Positions 8,192 through 17,190 of a stretch of 64,000 nucleotides of DNA are shown here, one piece after another. Origin of the DNA: Desulfonema magnum (lineage in GTDB: Bacteria; Desulfobacterota; Desulfobacteria; Desulfobacterales; 4be13); NCBI RefSeq assembly GCF_017377395.1, contig NZ_CP061800.1, forward strand, positions 5,725,633-5,789,632, read 5' to 3'. The position numbers and the translations under genes were made by a program. The number at the start of each line of letters is the position of its first letter. Within the stretch, counting starts at the first letter, position 1. The notes beneath the pieces are model-generated. The model was not told the DNA's origin. It did not search any database and saw only the letters and a list, made by a program, of their open reading frames with translations.

Positions 8192-10255
8192 ATGTGGCAG
8201 TCATTAAGCATTACAAAGAAGATATGGCTAAGTCTGAGCATCATTATTCTTGGTTATTTTGGCTCTACGGTATTTGGATTTATCCTCGGACAGAAAACAG
8301 AATCACGGCTCCGAGACGTTTCGGGTTATATGTTTACTGCCGCAATTCAGAGCCGCCTTGCCCTCTCGGAATTCAACGAACATATCACAGAATATGCTGA
8401 CGCGGTTGTCACTGAAAGCACAGATTCTCTTGAACGGGCAAAAAACAAATCAGCCGAGGTCAGAAAGGCACTTCAGGAAATTGAGCGTCTGGAAGGAATG
8501 AATCCCGGAAGAGTGGATGAAATTCACGAGACACTGAAACGATTTGAGACATTCAGCGTGGCAGCGAACACCATATATACAGCCATGACTGAGACTCCGG
8601 AATTGGAGGAATCTGTCATGGAAAGGGCTTCCAGGCTGTCTCAGGAAACAAATATGATCCGAAAGGAACTTGAATCCTTTGCGTCCTTGTTCAGCGACGA
8701 TTTGAAAGCAGAAGTCTCTGCAATACAGAAGGCAACGAAAATGAACTCTTATATGAATATCATTGTTTTTCTTATCGTTGTTTTACTGTCAATCGTTTAT
8801 ATCAGACATCTTGTCTCCCTGGGAATCACCGGCCCGGTCGCTCGTATCGTGGAGACAGCCAATGCCATTGCTTCGGGGAACTTTCAAAAAGAAATAAACA
8901 TTCGCAGTAAGGACGAAATCGGCGAGCTTGCGGACGCTTTTCGCCATATGCAGCAGACCATTGACCAGGTTTTTAAAGAGACAGAAATGCTGATCCAAGC
9001 CATTCAGGACGGAAACCTGACACGTCGGAGTACTGCTGCTGAATTCCGCGGGGGATGGCAGGAGATCATCATCGGTATTAATAAGATAATAGAGGCATTT
9101 ATGTCTCCGTTCAATATCATGGCATCCTATATAGACAGGATTTCGGACGGAGAAATTCCGGAAAAGATCATTTTGAAATATAAGGGAGATTTCAATAAAA
9201 TCAACAACAATCTGAACCTGCTGATTGATTCCATGAACCAGACTGCCGTGGCTGCCGAAGCCATTGCTTCAGGCAATCTTAACGTGGATGTTCGGGAACG
9301 CTCGGAACATGACCGGATGATGCAGGCCTTAAACCGGATGATACAGAAGCTGAACCAGATCATGGATGAGACAAATAGAATGATCCGGGCAGTGGGAAAG
9401 GGCAGGCTGGATATCACAGGACATGCGGAATCTTTTGAAGGCGGCTGGCGGGACCTTGTCACGGGGGTGAACAATCTCATCGCCGCGTTGAGCGGCGCTG
9501 TCAGCCGTGAGGCGGCCGTGACCATGGAAATGGAATTGGCAAAACAGATTCAGACCGCGCTTCTGCCCAGAGAAATGGAACATGATGATCTTGAGATTGA
9601 AGCGATGATGATCCCCGCGGATGAAGTGGGGGGGGATTTCTACGATGTGCTGAACGGACACGGGGAGCATCTCTGGCTGGGTATCGGAGATGTATCGGGC
9701 CATGGCGTGACACCGGGACTGATCATGATGATGGCGCAGACCGCGAACACGGTTATCGCAAGGAATTTCGAACAAAGCCCCCGTGAGGTCGTTATCGGCA
9801 TCAATGATCTCTTATACCAGAATGTTCATGAACGGCTCGGTTCCGATCATTTCATGACCTTCACCGCTCTGAAATATACAGGGCAGGGCAGATTCAACCA
9901 TGCAGGCGCGCATTTGCCCATGATCGTATATCGGCAGGGAATAGGGAAATGTGAGAATATCCAAACAAAGGGAACTTTTTTGAATTTTGTGGCGGATATT
10001 TCCGAGATAACAGAGGATTCCGTATTTGAACTGGGCATCGGTGATACTCTGGTGATGTACACTGACGGACTTACCGAGGCGAAAAATCGGGACGGCAGGC
10101 TTCTGGGTCTCGAAGGCCTCACGGAGATTGTCACCGCCCATATCAGCAAAGATACTGAGGACTTTCGGAATGCGGTCATGAATGACGTGCTGGCCTGGTG
10201 TGGTCACGACAGGGAGGATGATTTCACGCTGGTAGCAGTGCGGCGGGCCAATTGA
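8192..10255 (+). CDS. Membrane HAMP-domain PP2C-type (RsbU/SpoIIE) serine phosphatase
   Basis: A 687-residue sensor phosphatase. A first membrane helix (about 11-31), an extracytoplasmic helical region (about 32-185) and a second helix (VFLIVVLLSIVYI, about 190-207) are followed by a HAMP domain (ITGPVARIVETANAIASGNF). Two further HAMP-like repeats follow (TAVAAEAIASGNLNVDV is the clearest). The last 240 residues are the SpoIIE/PP2C domain, with the metal-binding motifs DEVGGDFYD and GDVSGHG, the middle block FNHAGAHLPMIVY, YTDGLTEAKN, and the closing DDFTLVAVRR. All acidic ligands expected for the family are present. The start follows GGGAGG by seven bases. Such enzymes dephosphorylate STAS anti-anti-sigma-like proteins; candidates are the proteins at 288-644 and 34809-35147. 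Confidence 0.9.
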   Translation: MWQSLSITKKIWLSLSIIILGYFGSTVFGFILGQKTESRLRDVSGYMFTAAIQSRLALSEFNEHITEYADAVVTESTDSLERAKNKSAEVRKALQEIERLEGMNPGRVDEIHETLKRFETFSVAANTIYTAMTETPELEESVMERASRLSQETNMIRKELESFASLFSDDLKAEVSAIQKATKMNSYMNIIVFLIVVLLSIVYIRHLVSLGITGPVARIVETANAIASGNFQKEINIRSKDEIGELADAFRHMQQTIDQVFKETEMLIQAIQDGNLTRRSTAAEFRGGWQEIIIGINKIIEAFMSPFNIMASYIDRISDGEIPEKIILKYKGDFNKINNNLNLLIDSMNQTAVAAEAIASGNLNVDVRERSEHDRMMQALNRMIQKLNQIMDETNRMIRAVGKGRLDITGHAESFEGGWRDLVTGVNNLIAALSGAVSREAAVTMEMELAKQIQTALLPREMEHDDLEIEAMMIPADEVGGDFYDVLNGHGEHLWLGIGDVSGHGVTPGLIMMMAQTANTVIARNFEQSPREVVIGINDLLYQNVHERLGSDHFMTFTALKYTGQGRFNHAGAHLPMIVYRQGIGKCENIQTKGTFLNFVADISEITEDSVFELGIGDTLVMYTDGLTEAKNRDGRLLGLEGLTEIVTAHISKDTEDFRNAVMNDVLAWCGHDREDDFTLVAVRRAN

Positions 10256-11489
10256 AAAAAGTCTTAAATAGTATCTGCTGAATTCCTATTATCTGCTGCC
10301 TTTTCATAGTGTTATATGGTATTTTTGAATTTTTAATCTGAGAGGCTCTGAGACCCTCGGCCGTAATTTCCGACAAAAAGGGAAAGAGTCATCTGGAATG
10401 CGAGTTCGGGACCACGGTTCAGATGATTTTCACCCGGGCCGGTTTTATGATCACGGCCGAGAATTTCGTCGGAAATCCGGGGGATAAGACCCTCTACGGT
10501 GAAAGCCCCGGTTGTAGCAGCAGGTTTGCAGCCGCCCCGCCAAGCCCTACAGCATATTTGTAGTAAATCATGTTGCGAATATGCCGCCCTGACCGGGCTT
10601 GGCCGGCCCGGCATGATGAATGCTACAAATATGCCGCCTCCACGGGGGGTTCCCGGCCTCCCCTAAATCCGTTATAAGCAGACAAATTTTTTTTGTTCGA
10701 ATCAGGTCAGAAAACTTGATCAGCGAGTTACAGGGCAATTTTGCACAAGTAGTGATGAATGAGATTCAGTTTTCTGTGAGCGGCAAAGATTCACACACAT
10801 CCTCGTTGCTACGTTTCACGTCCCGGACAGTAGCCGAAATTAGGACGCGAAACGTCTGTTCTGCATTCCCACGCAAAGCTTGGGAACGAGATAATGAGAT
10901 AATGAGATAAGCGACGTGGCGTTGGAACGAGATAAATTTGTTTTCCAATCCATATGAGAGCACAGGACAGCCTGTTCGCGGGATATGTTTTTAAAATACT
11001 GAATTTAAAAGTTAAATATCTATTTTGTCTTTTATCACTAATATTGTTGAAAAATTTAAATTTTTTGCTATGATAATTAAATCTGATGAGCAAAATACAA
11101 CACATTGTTGGTTCCCGTTCCCACGCAGAGCGTGAAAACGAGAGAAAAATTCCACCTGTAAATTTTCCTGTGATACGGTCTGAAATCATTTTTGACATAT
11201 TTAAAATCAGATAGTTATCTCATAAAAAATATGTCATCGCAGAAAAATTCACAGGTGAAAAAAATTTGTAAGACTCAATGGCCAAATTTTTTCGTTATTC
11301 CGTTCGACAGAACTCACGCCGAACAGAATAACAGACGGTGCGGCCGGATCGGATCAAAAAAAACGTGATTATCGAGTAAGAAGTATAGGGAATTCGGATA
11401 AAAAAAAAGACTTCCTTTGTTACCTGACCTCTCTGTAATTTTTGTTCTCATAAATCCTTTTGGCAGATCAGAAAATTTTTTAACAGAAC
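10256..11489. other. Repeat-rich intergenic region
   Basis: No convincing complete gene is seen in this 1.2 kb. At 10500-10680 there is a piece of the family C element (GGTTTGCAGCCGCCCCGCC, CCTCCCCTAAATCCGTTATA). At 10800-10905 and 11105-11150 lie family E units, with core ATTCCCACGCAAAGC and GGGAACGAG, which recur at 33662 and 40690-40865. The rest (11160-11490) is AT-rich with no clear signal. Confidence 0.55.
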
Positions 11490-11640
11490 TAAGTACCTAA
11501 CCATAAATTTTTAATATCTGTCCGGGGAAGAAACCCGGGTTTTTTTTGGGGGAATGATGTGTCTCTGATAAAGGAAAACCCCGGGTTTCTTCGACGCTCG
11601 CAGAAAAAGAGTAATATAAAAAATTTTTACTCAGGTACTT
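11490..11640. repeat. Palindromic element, family A
   Basis: Ends TAAGTACCTAACCATAAATT and AATTTTTACTCAGGTACTT; interior GAAACCCGGGTTTTTT / AAAACCCCGGGTTTC. It ends 16 bp before the open frame of a gene remnant at 11657. Confidence 0.7.
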
Positions 11641-11656
11641 CACTCTGCGGAAGTAA

Positions 11657-11866
11657 CTCTGGGGTGACAGGTTACAAGATATTCTTACAGAAGAAATAAA
11701 AGGCGTTATAAAAGAGCGTATTTGTAAAAATATGCTGATGAAACGGGGCAGACCACTTGTGCGATTTGCTGATGAGATATCCTTTTTTCGGACAATGAAG
11801 AAAGTTGTCAGACCATCTCATGCCATGCCCGATGAACTGCCGGATATACTGACATTTAACACCTGA
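11657..11866 (+). pseudogene. Possible 3' remnant of an unrecognised gene
   Basis: A 69-codon frame runs from just after a TAA at 11654 to TGA at 11864. It reads like real protein (EEIKGVIKERICKNMLMKRG, RPLVRFADEISFFRTMKKVV, RPSHAMPDELPDILTF), with balanced composition and charged helices. It has no convincing start of its own and begins immediately after a family A element. I do not recognise the family. The likely reading is the C-terminal stump of a gene whose 5' part was lost when the element arrived or recombined. Confidence 0.35.
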
Positions 11867-11912
11867 CATCTAACACATATATTTATGGTAAAGGAGTTGG
11901 AATATTAAAATA

Positions 11913-14192
11913 ATGAGCTATTCTATTTTAGATGCCATCGGCAACACTCCCCTGGTCGAAATAAGAAAACTGAATCCGAACCCGAAAGTCAGAATTCTGG
12001 CAAAGCTGGAATATGTTAACCCGGGCGGTTCCATCAAAGACAGAGCAGCCCTTTTTATGATCGAAGCCGGAGAAAAATCCGGTGAACTGACCCCGGATAA
12101 GACGGTCATTGAGGCCACAAGCGGAAATACCGGCATCGGTCTTGCCCTGATCTGTGCGGTGAAAGGTTACAAACTGCTCCTGGCTATGTCCGAAGCTGCA
12201 AGCCTTGAGCGACAACAGATATTGAAAGCCCGCGGTGCTGATATCCTTCTTACCCCGGGTCATCTTGGCACGGACGGAGCCATTGAAGAGGTCTATCGCC
12301 TGGCACGGGAAAATCCCGAAACCTATTTTATGACAGATCAGTATAATAACGAAGCCAACTGCCAGGCGCATATCTGCGGAACCGCCAAAGAAATCTGGGA
12401 ACAGACCCATGGAAAGGTTTCCGCAGTCGTCGCCACCGTGGGCACAACCGGCACACTCATGGGCATTTCAAAAGGACTGAAAAAATATAATCCCGACATC
12501 AGGATCATCGGGGCAGAACCTTATCTTGGTCATAAAATTCAGGGACTTAAAAATTTAAAAGAATCCTACTGTCCTGAGATATATGACAAGGACTGCCTGG
12601 ATAGAAAGGTTAACATTGAGGATGAAGAAGCCTTTGAGATGGCCAGACAGCTTGCAAAAAAAGAGGGGCTTTTTGTGGGGATGAGCAGCGGGGCCGCCAT
12701 GGCCATTGCCCAGAGAGAAGCCAGAGAAATGGCTGAGGGGATCATTGTCGTGATATTCCCGGACAGCGGGGAAAGATATCTGAGTACGCCGCTGTTTACT
12801 GTGAGAGACAAGGCAGACCTGAAATTATTCAATACCCTGAGCCGAACCAAAGAACCGTTTGAGCCGATAACCCCGGGTAAGGTGTCCATGTATTCATGCG
12901 GGCCTACAGCATATGCAAGGCTGCATCCGGGAGAATGGCGGCGATTTGTGTTTTCAGACCTGCTGTGCCGCTATCTTGAATTCCGGGGATATTCTGTAAA
13001 TCATATCATGAATATCACAGACTTGGATGATAAGACCATAACCGGTTCTGAAAAACAAGGATTGGAACTCTCCGAGTTTACAAAAAAGCATATTGAATCA
13101 TTTAAAGAAGACTTGGTCGTTCTGGGTATTGAACCGGCTGCAAAATATCCCCGGGCAAGCGAGCATGTGGAAGACATGACCGCGTTAGCAGAAAAACTGA
13201 TGAAAAAAGGATTTGCCTACGAAAAGCTCCGGTCTTTGTATTTTGACATTTCCCGGTTTGGCGAATATGGCCAACTGTCCGGTATTGATATCAATAAAAT
13301 AAAATTAGGCGCGACCGTGGATCTGGATGAATATGAAAAGGATAATCCCCGGGATTTCACACTCTTCAAAAGGTCCCGACTTTCAGAACTCAAACGGGGG
13401 ATATATGTCAAAACCGAATGGGGGAATGTGCGCCCCTCGTGGCATATCCAGTGTGCGGCCATATCTATGAAATATCTCGGGGAAAGCTTTGACATTCATA
13501 CCAGCAGCCGAGAACTCATGTTTCCCCATCATGAAAATGAGATCGCCATCGCCGGGGCTCTGACCGGAAAGCCCCTGGCCAGATATTGGATACATTGCGA
13601 CAGAGTTCTGGTTGATGGTAAAAAAGTGGATGAAAACGGAACCCGGATGACGCTTGATGAAGTAAGAGACAAAGGATATTCAGGAAAGGATATCCGGTAC
13701 TGGCTGCTTTCGGGTCATTACAGAAAGCCGCTGATTTTTTCCGAGGACAGGCTTGATTTTGCCAGGCATTCCCTGAAAAGACTGAATACATGTGTCCATG
13801 CCCTGCTGAACATAAAACAAGGGGATTCGTATCCGGAACTGGATCAGCTGCTGTATGATATTAAGCAAGGCTTTGTCCAGGCCATGGATGATGACCTGAA
13901 TATCTCAGCAGCCATGGCATCAATATTCAGACATATCAAAAAAATAAACACTCTGCTTTTGGAAAAAAAGATCAGCCCGGATGACGCGTTTAAAATTACA
14001 GATGTGTTCCGAAGTATTGATTCCGTGTTGAACATGTTTGATTTTGGTGATGAATTGTCTGCTCCTGAAATTCAAACTCTGATAAAAGAAAGAGAAAAAG
14101 CCAGAGCAGCAAAAAACTGGGAGCTTGCAGACAAGATTCGTGAACAGTTAATATCACGCGGTGTTACAATAAGAGACGGAAAATCTGAATAA
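11913..14192 (+). CDS. Fusion of cysteine synthase and a cysteinyl-tRNA synthetase-like domain
   Basis: A 759-residue two-domain protein. Residues 1-295 are an O-acetylserine sulfhydrylase-type PLP enzyme: NTPLVEI, PLP lysine K42 in GGSIKDRA, substrate loop TSGNTG (70-74), GTTGTLMG, and SSGAA near 258-262. Residues 303-759 match full-length class I CysRS (LKLFNTLSRTKEPFEP, NITDLDDK, SWHIQC, FPHHENEIA). The expected zinc ligands are kept: C329, C514, H539, E543. The two ATP-handling signatures are altered: HIGH reads HPGE (338-341), and the KMSKS loop after LVDG reads KKVDEN. So the second half may not charge tRNA normally. Coupling cysteine synthesis to cysteine activation or another cysteine-adding reaction is inference. 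A GGAG motif lies 16 bp before the ATG, unusually far. Confidence 0.85.
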   Translation: MSYSILDAIGNTPLVEIRKLNPNPKVRILAKLEYVNPGGSIKDRAALFMIEAGEKSGELTPDKTVIEATSGNTGIGLALICAVKGYKLLLAMSEAASLERQQILKARGADILLTPGHLGTDGAIEEVYRLARENPETYFMTDQYNNEANCQAHICGTAKEIWEQTHGKVSAVVATVGTTGTLMGISKGLKKYNPDIRIIGAEPYLGHKIQGLKNLKESYCPEIYDKDCLDRKVNIEDEEAFEMARQLAKKEGLFVGMSSGAAMAIAQREAREMAEGIIVVIFPDSGERYLSTPLFTVRDKADLKLFNTLSRTKEPFEPITPGKVSMYSCGPTAYARLHPGEWRRFVFSDLLCRYLEFRGYSVNHIMNITDLDDKTITGSEKQGLELSEFTKKHIESFKEDLVVLGIEPAAKYPRASEHVEDMTALAEKLMKKGFAYEKLRSLYFDISRFGEYGQLSGIDINKIKLGATVDLDEYEKDNPRDFTLFKRSRLSELKRGIYVKTEWGNVRPSWHIQCAAISMKYLGESFDIHTSSRELMFPHHENEIAIAGALTGKPLARYWIHCDRVLVDGKKVDENGTRMTLDEVRDKGYSGKDIRYWLLSGHYRKPLIFSEDRLDFARHSLKRLNTCVHALLNIKQGDSYPELDQLLYDIKQGFVQAMDDDLNISAAMASIFRHIKKINTLLLEKKISPDDAFKITDVFRSIDSVLNMFDFGDELSAPEIQTLIKEREKARAAKNWELADKIREQLISRGVTIRDGKSE

Positions 14193-14285
14193 CACCTCAG
14201 ACATCCCAAGTTTTCAACACTTCGGAAGTCTTTTGTATAACGATCATAACCCGGGGGGTCTGAATCAGTTATAATCTGTTGAATT

Positions 14286-14402
14286 GCAGGGCGGACACAC
14301 AAAAGCCGTGTTCACCCTGCCGCTAACAAAGCATAAGAAATTGCAACTTTTCCTGACACCTGACACCTAACACCTAACACCTAACACTTAACACCTAACA
14401 CT
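14286..14402. repeat. Hairpin followed by CACCTAACA tandem repeats (family G)
   Basis: A hairpin at 14286-14322 (GCAGGGCGGACAC / GTGTTCACCCTGC) may stop transcription after the fusion gene. From about 14357 to 14402 there are five or more units of a 9-mer around ACACCTAAC, also found at 26513, 26897, 42655 and 44800. Confidence 0.55.
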
Positions 14403-14422
14403 TTCATAAGGATACAAATAAA

Positions 14423-15436
14423 ATGAAACCGATATATTTTCCATTTACATATATTTCCGAACCCGTTGCAAAGGCATTGGGTTCGTGTTTCAGACAGACA
14501 GTTATTTATCAGCCCTCAGCCCTTAACCACCCTGAAACAATACAGAAATGTGCTGAAACCGGTCTCCTTGACATCCGTACCCCTGTAAAAGGAAACCAGG
14601 ATAAATTGGATATGCTCATAAAAGAATACAGGAAATGGGCAGACCTTCATCAGGGCGGGGGACTGTCTTTTTTCAAAACCCGGGGAAACAGCATTCCTTT
14701 TTTTGATGAAACATCCTCATCAAAAATCCGGTCAGATATTGTCCGAAATCTGGATTCCGAAAGCAGGAATATAAATTCTGAGAGTAAAAAGGCCGAACCG
14801 GATGTCTCGAAACTGCTTTTAAATATCAGGCTTTTTCTTTGTATCGCCCAGGCATTTGATATGCAGAACTGGGAATTAACCAATGATCTGGCCTCATTTG
14901 AAAAAATGGAACAGGAGCTGATGAACAACCTGAAAGGGGAAAATTCCCAATTCCCAATTCCCAATTCTCAATTTTCAATTCCAAAAGATGATCCGGGAAA
15001 TTATATGACAGCAGAACGAACAGAAGCCTGGGTTCATCTGATGCAGCATGATCCTGAAAAATCAGGGCTGTTTATTACCTCCAGCCGCTCTGTGTTTGAA
15101 CATCTGGCTGACAAATCACCGGATATGAAACAGGTGCTTTATTTTGATTCAGTACCATTGTATGAAAACAAGAAAGATGAAAAATTAAGTCACTGGCAGG
15201 ACAGTCTGATGGAACATCTTGATATGCTATCTGAAACTGCTGAAATACCAACAGACAGCATTGCCCCCCCTCCTGCTGATAATGATTGTTCCGGAAAGGT
15301 TTCCTTAACATTCTGTCTTGTCCCGGGGAAAACACCGGATGAATTTTTTGACTGTTGTGTCAAAAATAAAATATTCCAAGGTGAAAAAAAAGGGGGAGCC
15401 TGTAAAAATACGCTGATCGGAATTATTGAATTTTAA
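14423..15436 (+). CDS. Protein of unknown function
   Basis: A 337-residue protein that I do not recognise. It opens with MKPIYFPFTYISEPVAKALG and has no signal peptide or membrane helix. The N-terminal half includes helices rich in charged residues (KLDMLIKEYRKWADLH, SKLLLNIRLFLCIAQAFD), and the C-terminal part has a strand-rich block (VSLTFCLVPGKTPDEFFDCC) ending GIIEF. Residues about 178-188 (NSQFPIPNSQFSIP) are encoded by a short tandem repeat of AATTCCC type, so a simple repeat has expanded inside the coding region. It lies between the CysK/CysRS fusion and a ferredoxin gene. Its job is unknown. Confidence 0.6.
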   Translation: MKPIYFPFTYISEPVAKALGSCFRQTVIYQPSALNHPETIQKCAETGLLDIRTPVKGNQDKLDMLIKEYRKWADLHQGGGLSFFKTRGNSIPFFDETSSSKIRSDIVRNLDSESRNINSESKKAEPDVSKLLLNIRLFLCIAQAFDMQNWELTNDLASFEKMEQELMNNLKGENSQFPIPNSQFSIPKDDPGNYMTAERTEAWVHLMQHDPEKSGLFITSSRSVFEHLADKSPDMKQVLYFDSVPLYENKKDEKLSHWQDSLMEHLDMLSETAEIPTDSIAPPPADNDCSGKVSLTFCLVPGKTPDEFFDCCVKNKIFQGEKKGGACKNTLIGIIEF

Positions 15437-15518
15437 TATAACTGACTTATCACACTGATTTTTTTTCTTCAGTCTGATAATTGGGATCAGATTTATTTGA
15501 AAAAAATCATAAGAAGGC

Positions 15519-15545
15519 TTGACTCGCCTTATTAAGTGGTATAAT
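15519..15545 (+). promoter_or_regulatory. Possible sigma-70-type promoter for the ferredoxin gene
   Basis: TTGACT at 15519-15524 and TATAAT at 15540-15545 are separated by 15 bp, slightly shorter than the usual 17. It would start transcription near 15552, about 65 bp before the ferredoxin ATG. Confidence 0.45.
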
Positions 15546-15618
15546 GAGTTGCCCCATATTGTAAAGAAATTTTTATCTAACCTCAATAATTTAATTTTAT
15601 TCAAAAAGGAGACTCTAG

Positions 15619-15804
15619 ATGGCTTATCCTGTAGTTGATCAAGAAAAATGCGTAGGCTGTGAAGAATGTGTTGATATCTGTCCTGTGGATGTGTTTGAGA
15701 TGAAGGATGGAAAATCTGTTCCTGAAAGACCCGAAGATTGTGAAGAATGTGAAAGCTGTGTTGAAACCTGTGAAGAGGGTGCAATTGAACTTGTTGAAGA
15801 TTAA
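15619..15804 (+). CDS. 2[4Fe-4S] bacterial-type ferredoxin
   Basis: A 61-residue acidic protein with two cluster motifs: CVGCEECVDICPVDVF and CEECESCVETCEEGA. The first has the full CxxCxxCxxxCP pattern. In the second the usual proline after the fourth cysteine is replaced by glutamate. The length is typical of clostridial-type ferredoxins. It is a cytoplasmic low-potential electron carrier. The ATG follows AAAGGAG by nine bases. A promoter-like sequence lies upstream and a terminator-like hairpin downstream, so it is probably monocistronic. Confidence 0.9.
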   Translation: MAYPVVDQEKCVGCEECVDICPVDVFEMKDGKSVPERPEDCEECESCVETCEEGAIELVED

Positions 15805-15838
15805 TTAAACACGAACATTGCTTTTCAACCTGCATTAT

Positions 15839-15880
15839 CCCCTGGTCTTTTATCGCTTCTGACAGGCCAGGGGAAATTTT
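15839..15880 (+). terminator. Terminator-like hairpin after the ferredoxin gene
   Basis: CCCCTGG (15839-15845) pairs with CCAGGGG (15867-15873), followed by AAATTTTATT. The stem is strong and the T-tract moderate. Confidence 0.6.
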
Positions 15881-16281
15881 ATTCGCATCCAACACGTTGT
15901 TATTTTTCCTTATTTTCCACGTTCCCCGGCATTCCTTTTTCAGTTTAAAAAAATTCATGTTGTAAATTTTTTTGTGATCACATTGATTTTAAACATTAAT
16001 TTATGTTATTCGGCGCGAAAAATTATGGTGACTGTATCACAGAAATATTCACAACTCAAAAAAATGAAATGCAGCCTGAACAGAACAATTATTTTTTGCT
16101 GTCCGACCCCTGCTAAACAGATAATGTCAGCAGCTCAGAAATTCTTTCCGAAGTTGAAAAACAGAGCAGATCAATTTTTTGCATCCTTGCAAAATTTTTC
16201 CAATACCCAATGCAAAAAAACGCTTCGCTCTGTTTTTGAACTTTTATTTATTCGGAGTTCCCTGAGAAGACACGATTCATT

Positions 16282-16905
16282 ATGATTCAGCCAAATGAAA
16301 CAAAGACCATTTATCCGGTCATACTGACTGTTCCGCTTAAAGACAGAGACCTCAGAGGCAGATCCAAAGTGAGCAGTCTCAGCAGACACGCGCGGCATGC
16401 GCTTAAAATATCTGCTGAGAAAAGCGGATATGAGTTAAAACAAACCAATGATCTTTTAAAGGATGAACATGGTGCCCCTCTGCCTGTTGATGGAAAATAT
16501 TGGTCCGTGACCCATAAGCCTGAATATGTGGGAGGTGTGATTGCGTCAGGACGGATCGGTATTGATATCGAAAAAATCCGCCCCTGTTCAGCGCTTCTTT
16601 TCAAAAGAATAGCCGATGACAGCGAATGGGGGCTGACTGACGCAGAATCCTTTAAACTTTTTTTTCGCTACTGGACATCAAAGGAGGCGGTTCTGAAAGC
16701 TTCGGGAACAGGCATCAAAGGGCTTCCCAAATGCAAGGTGACACAGATCACAGATGATCATCACCTTATCATAGAATACAGCGATAAAAAATGGCTCATA
16801 GAACATTTTTATTTTGACGGTCATATAGCATCCGTCGTCAAAAATATATATGATATTAACCAGATGCTTTCGGAGACAGGTTCAGTTGAATGGAAATTGA
16901 TATAA
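16282..16905 (+). CDS. 4'-phosphopantetheinyl transferase family protein (Sfp type)
   Basis: A 207-residue cytosolic enzyme. The signature blocks of the superfamily are present: WSVTHKPEYVGGVIA (substrate loop), GIDIEKI with the magnesium-binding D and E, and WTSKEAVLKASGTGI. These enzymes move phosphopantetheine from CoA to a serine of acyl or peptidyl carrier proteins. The length is near that of Sfp-type members and larger than AcpS. There is no carrier protein or polyketide gene nearby, so the target is unclear; housekeeping ACP activation is possible. The ATG at 16282 has only a weak upstream purine tract. The region 15881-16281 holds no clear gene. Confidence 0.85.
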   Translation: MIQPNETKTIYPVILTVPLKDRDLRGRSKVSSLSRHARHALKISAEKSGYELKQTNDLLKDEHGAPLPVDGKYWSVTHKPEYVGGVIASGRIGIDIEKIRPCSALLFKRIADDSEWGLTDAESFKLFFRYWTSKEAVLKASGTGIKGLPKCKVTQITDDHHLIIEYSDKKWLIEHFYFDGHIASVVKNIYDINQMLSETGSVEWKLI

Positions 16906-17004
16906 AATAAATTCGTTATCACTTAACGCCTGACAGTTGACATCTGCCATGACGACTGAGATGTGTTTTCCGCTGTTTTTTGGCGAGAGACTGGCGGGGA
17001 TATA

Positions 17005-17118
17005 ATCAGTAGATGGAAAATGCCCTGAACCGCTCCCGGGGGATTGACAAATCCGCCGGAAATGCCCGGGATTTGTCAATCCCGGACGAGCTTTTTAGAA
17101 TACTTTCCATCTACTGAT
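17005..17118. repeat. Nested inverted repeat
   Basis: Outer arms ATCAGTAGATGGAAA and TTTCCATCTACTGAT are perfect over 15 bp; an inner pair GGATTGACAAATCC / GGGATTTGTCAATCCC gives a second hairpin. It lies just upstream of the kinase gene and could be a miniature element or a regulatory fold. Confidence 0.6.
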
Positions 17119-17190
17119 AATGACAAATGAAAATACTCATGAACAATCTTTCCGAAACATCATTTCTGCCGAGTTTTTATTTTCTCCGAT

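Noticed and set aside
10333..10614. 93-codon minus-strand frame with text such as RISDEILGRDHKTGPGENHL
   Set aside because: Reads partly protein-like, but half of it lies in a family C repeat and no start or family could be recognised; it may be a remnant, evidence too weak.
10680..10720. tRNA-like TTCGAATC motif at about 10697
   Set aside because: No matching acceptor, D or anticodon arms around it.
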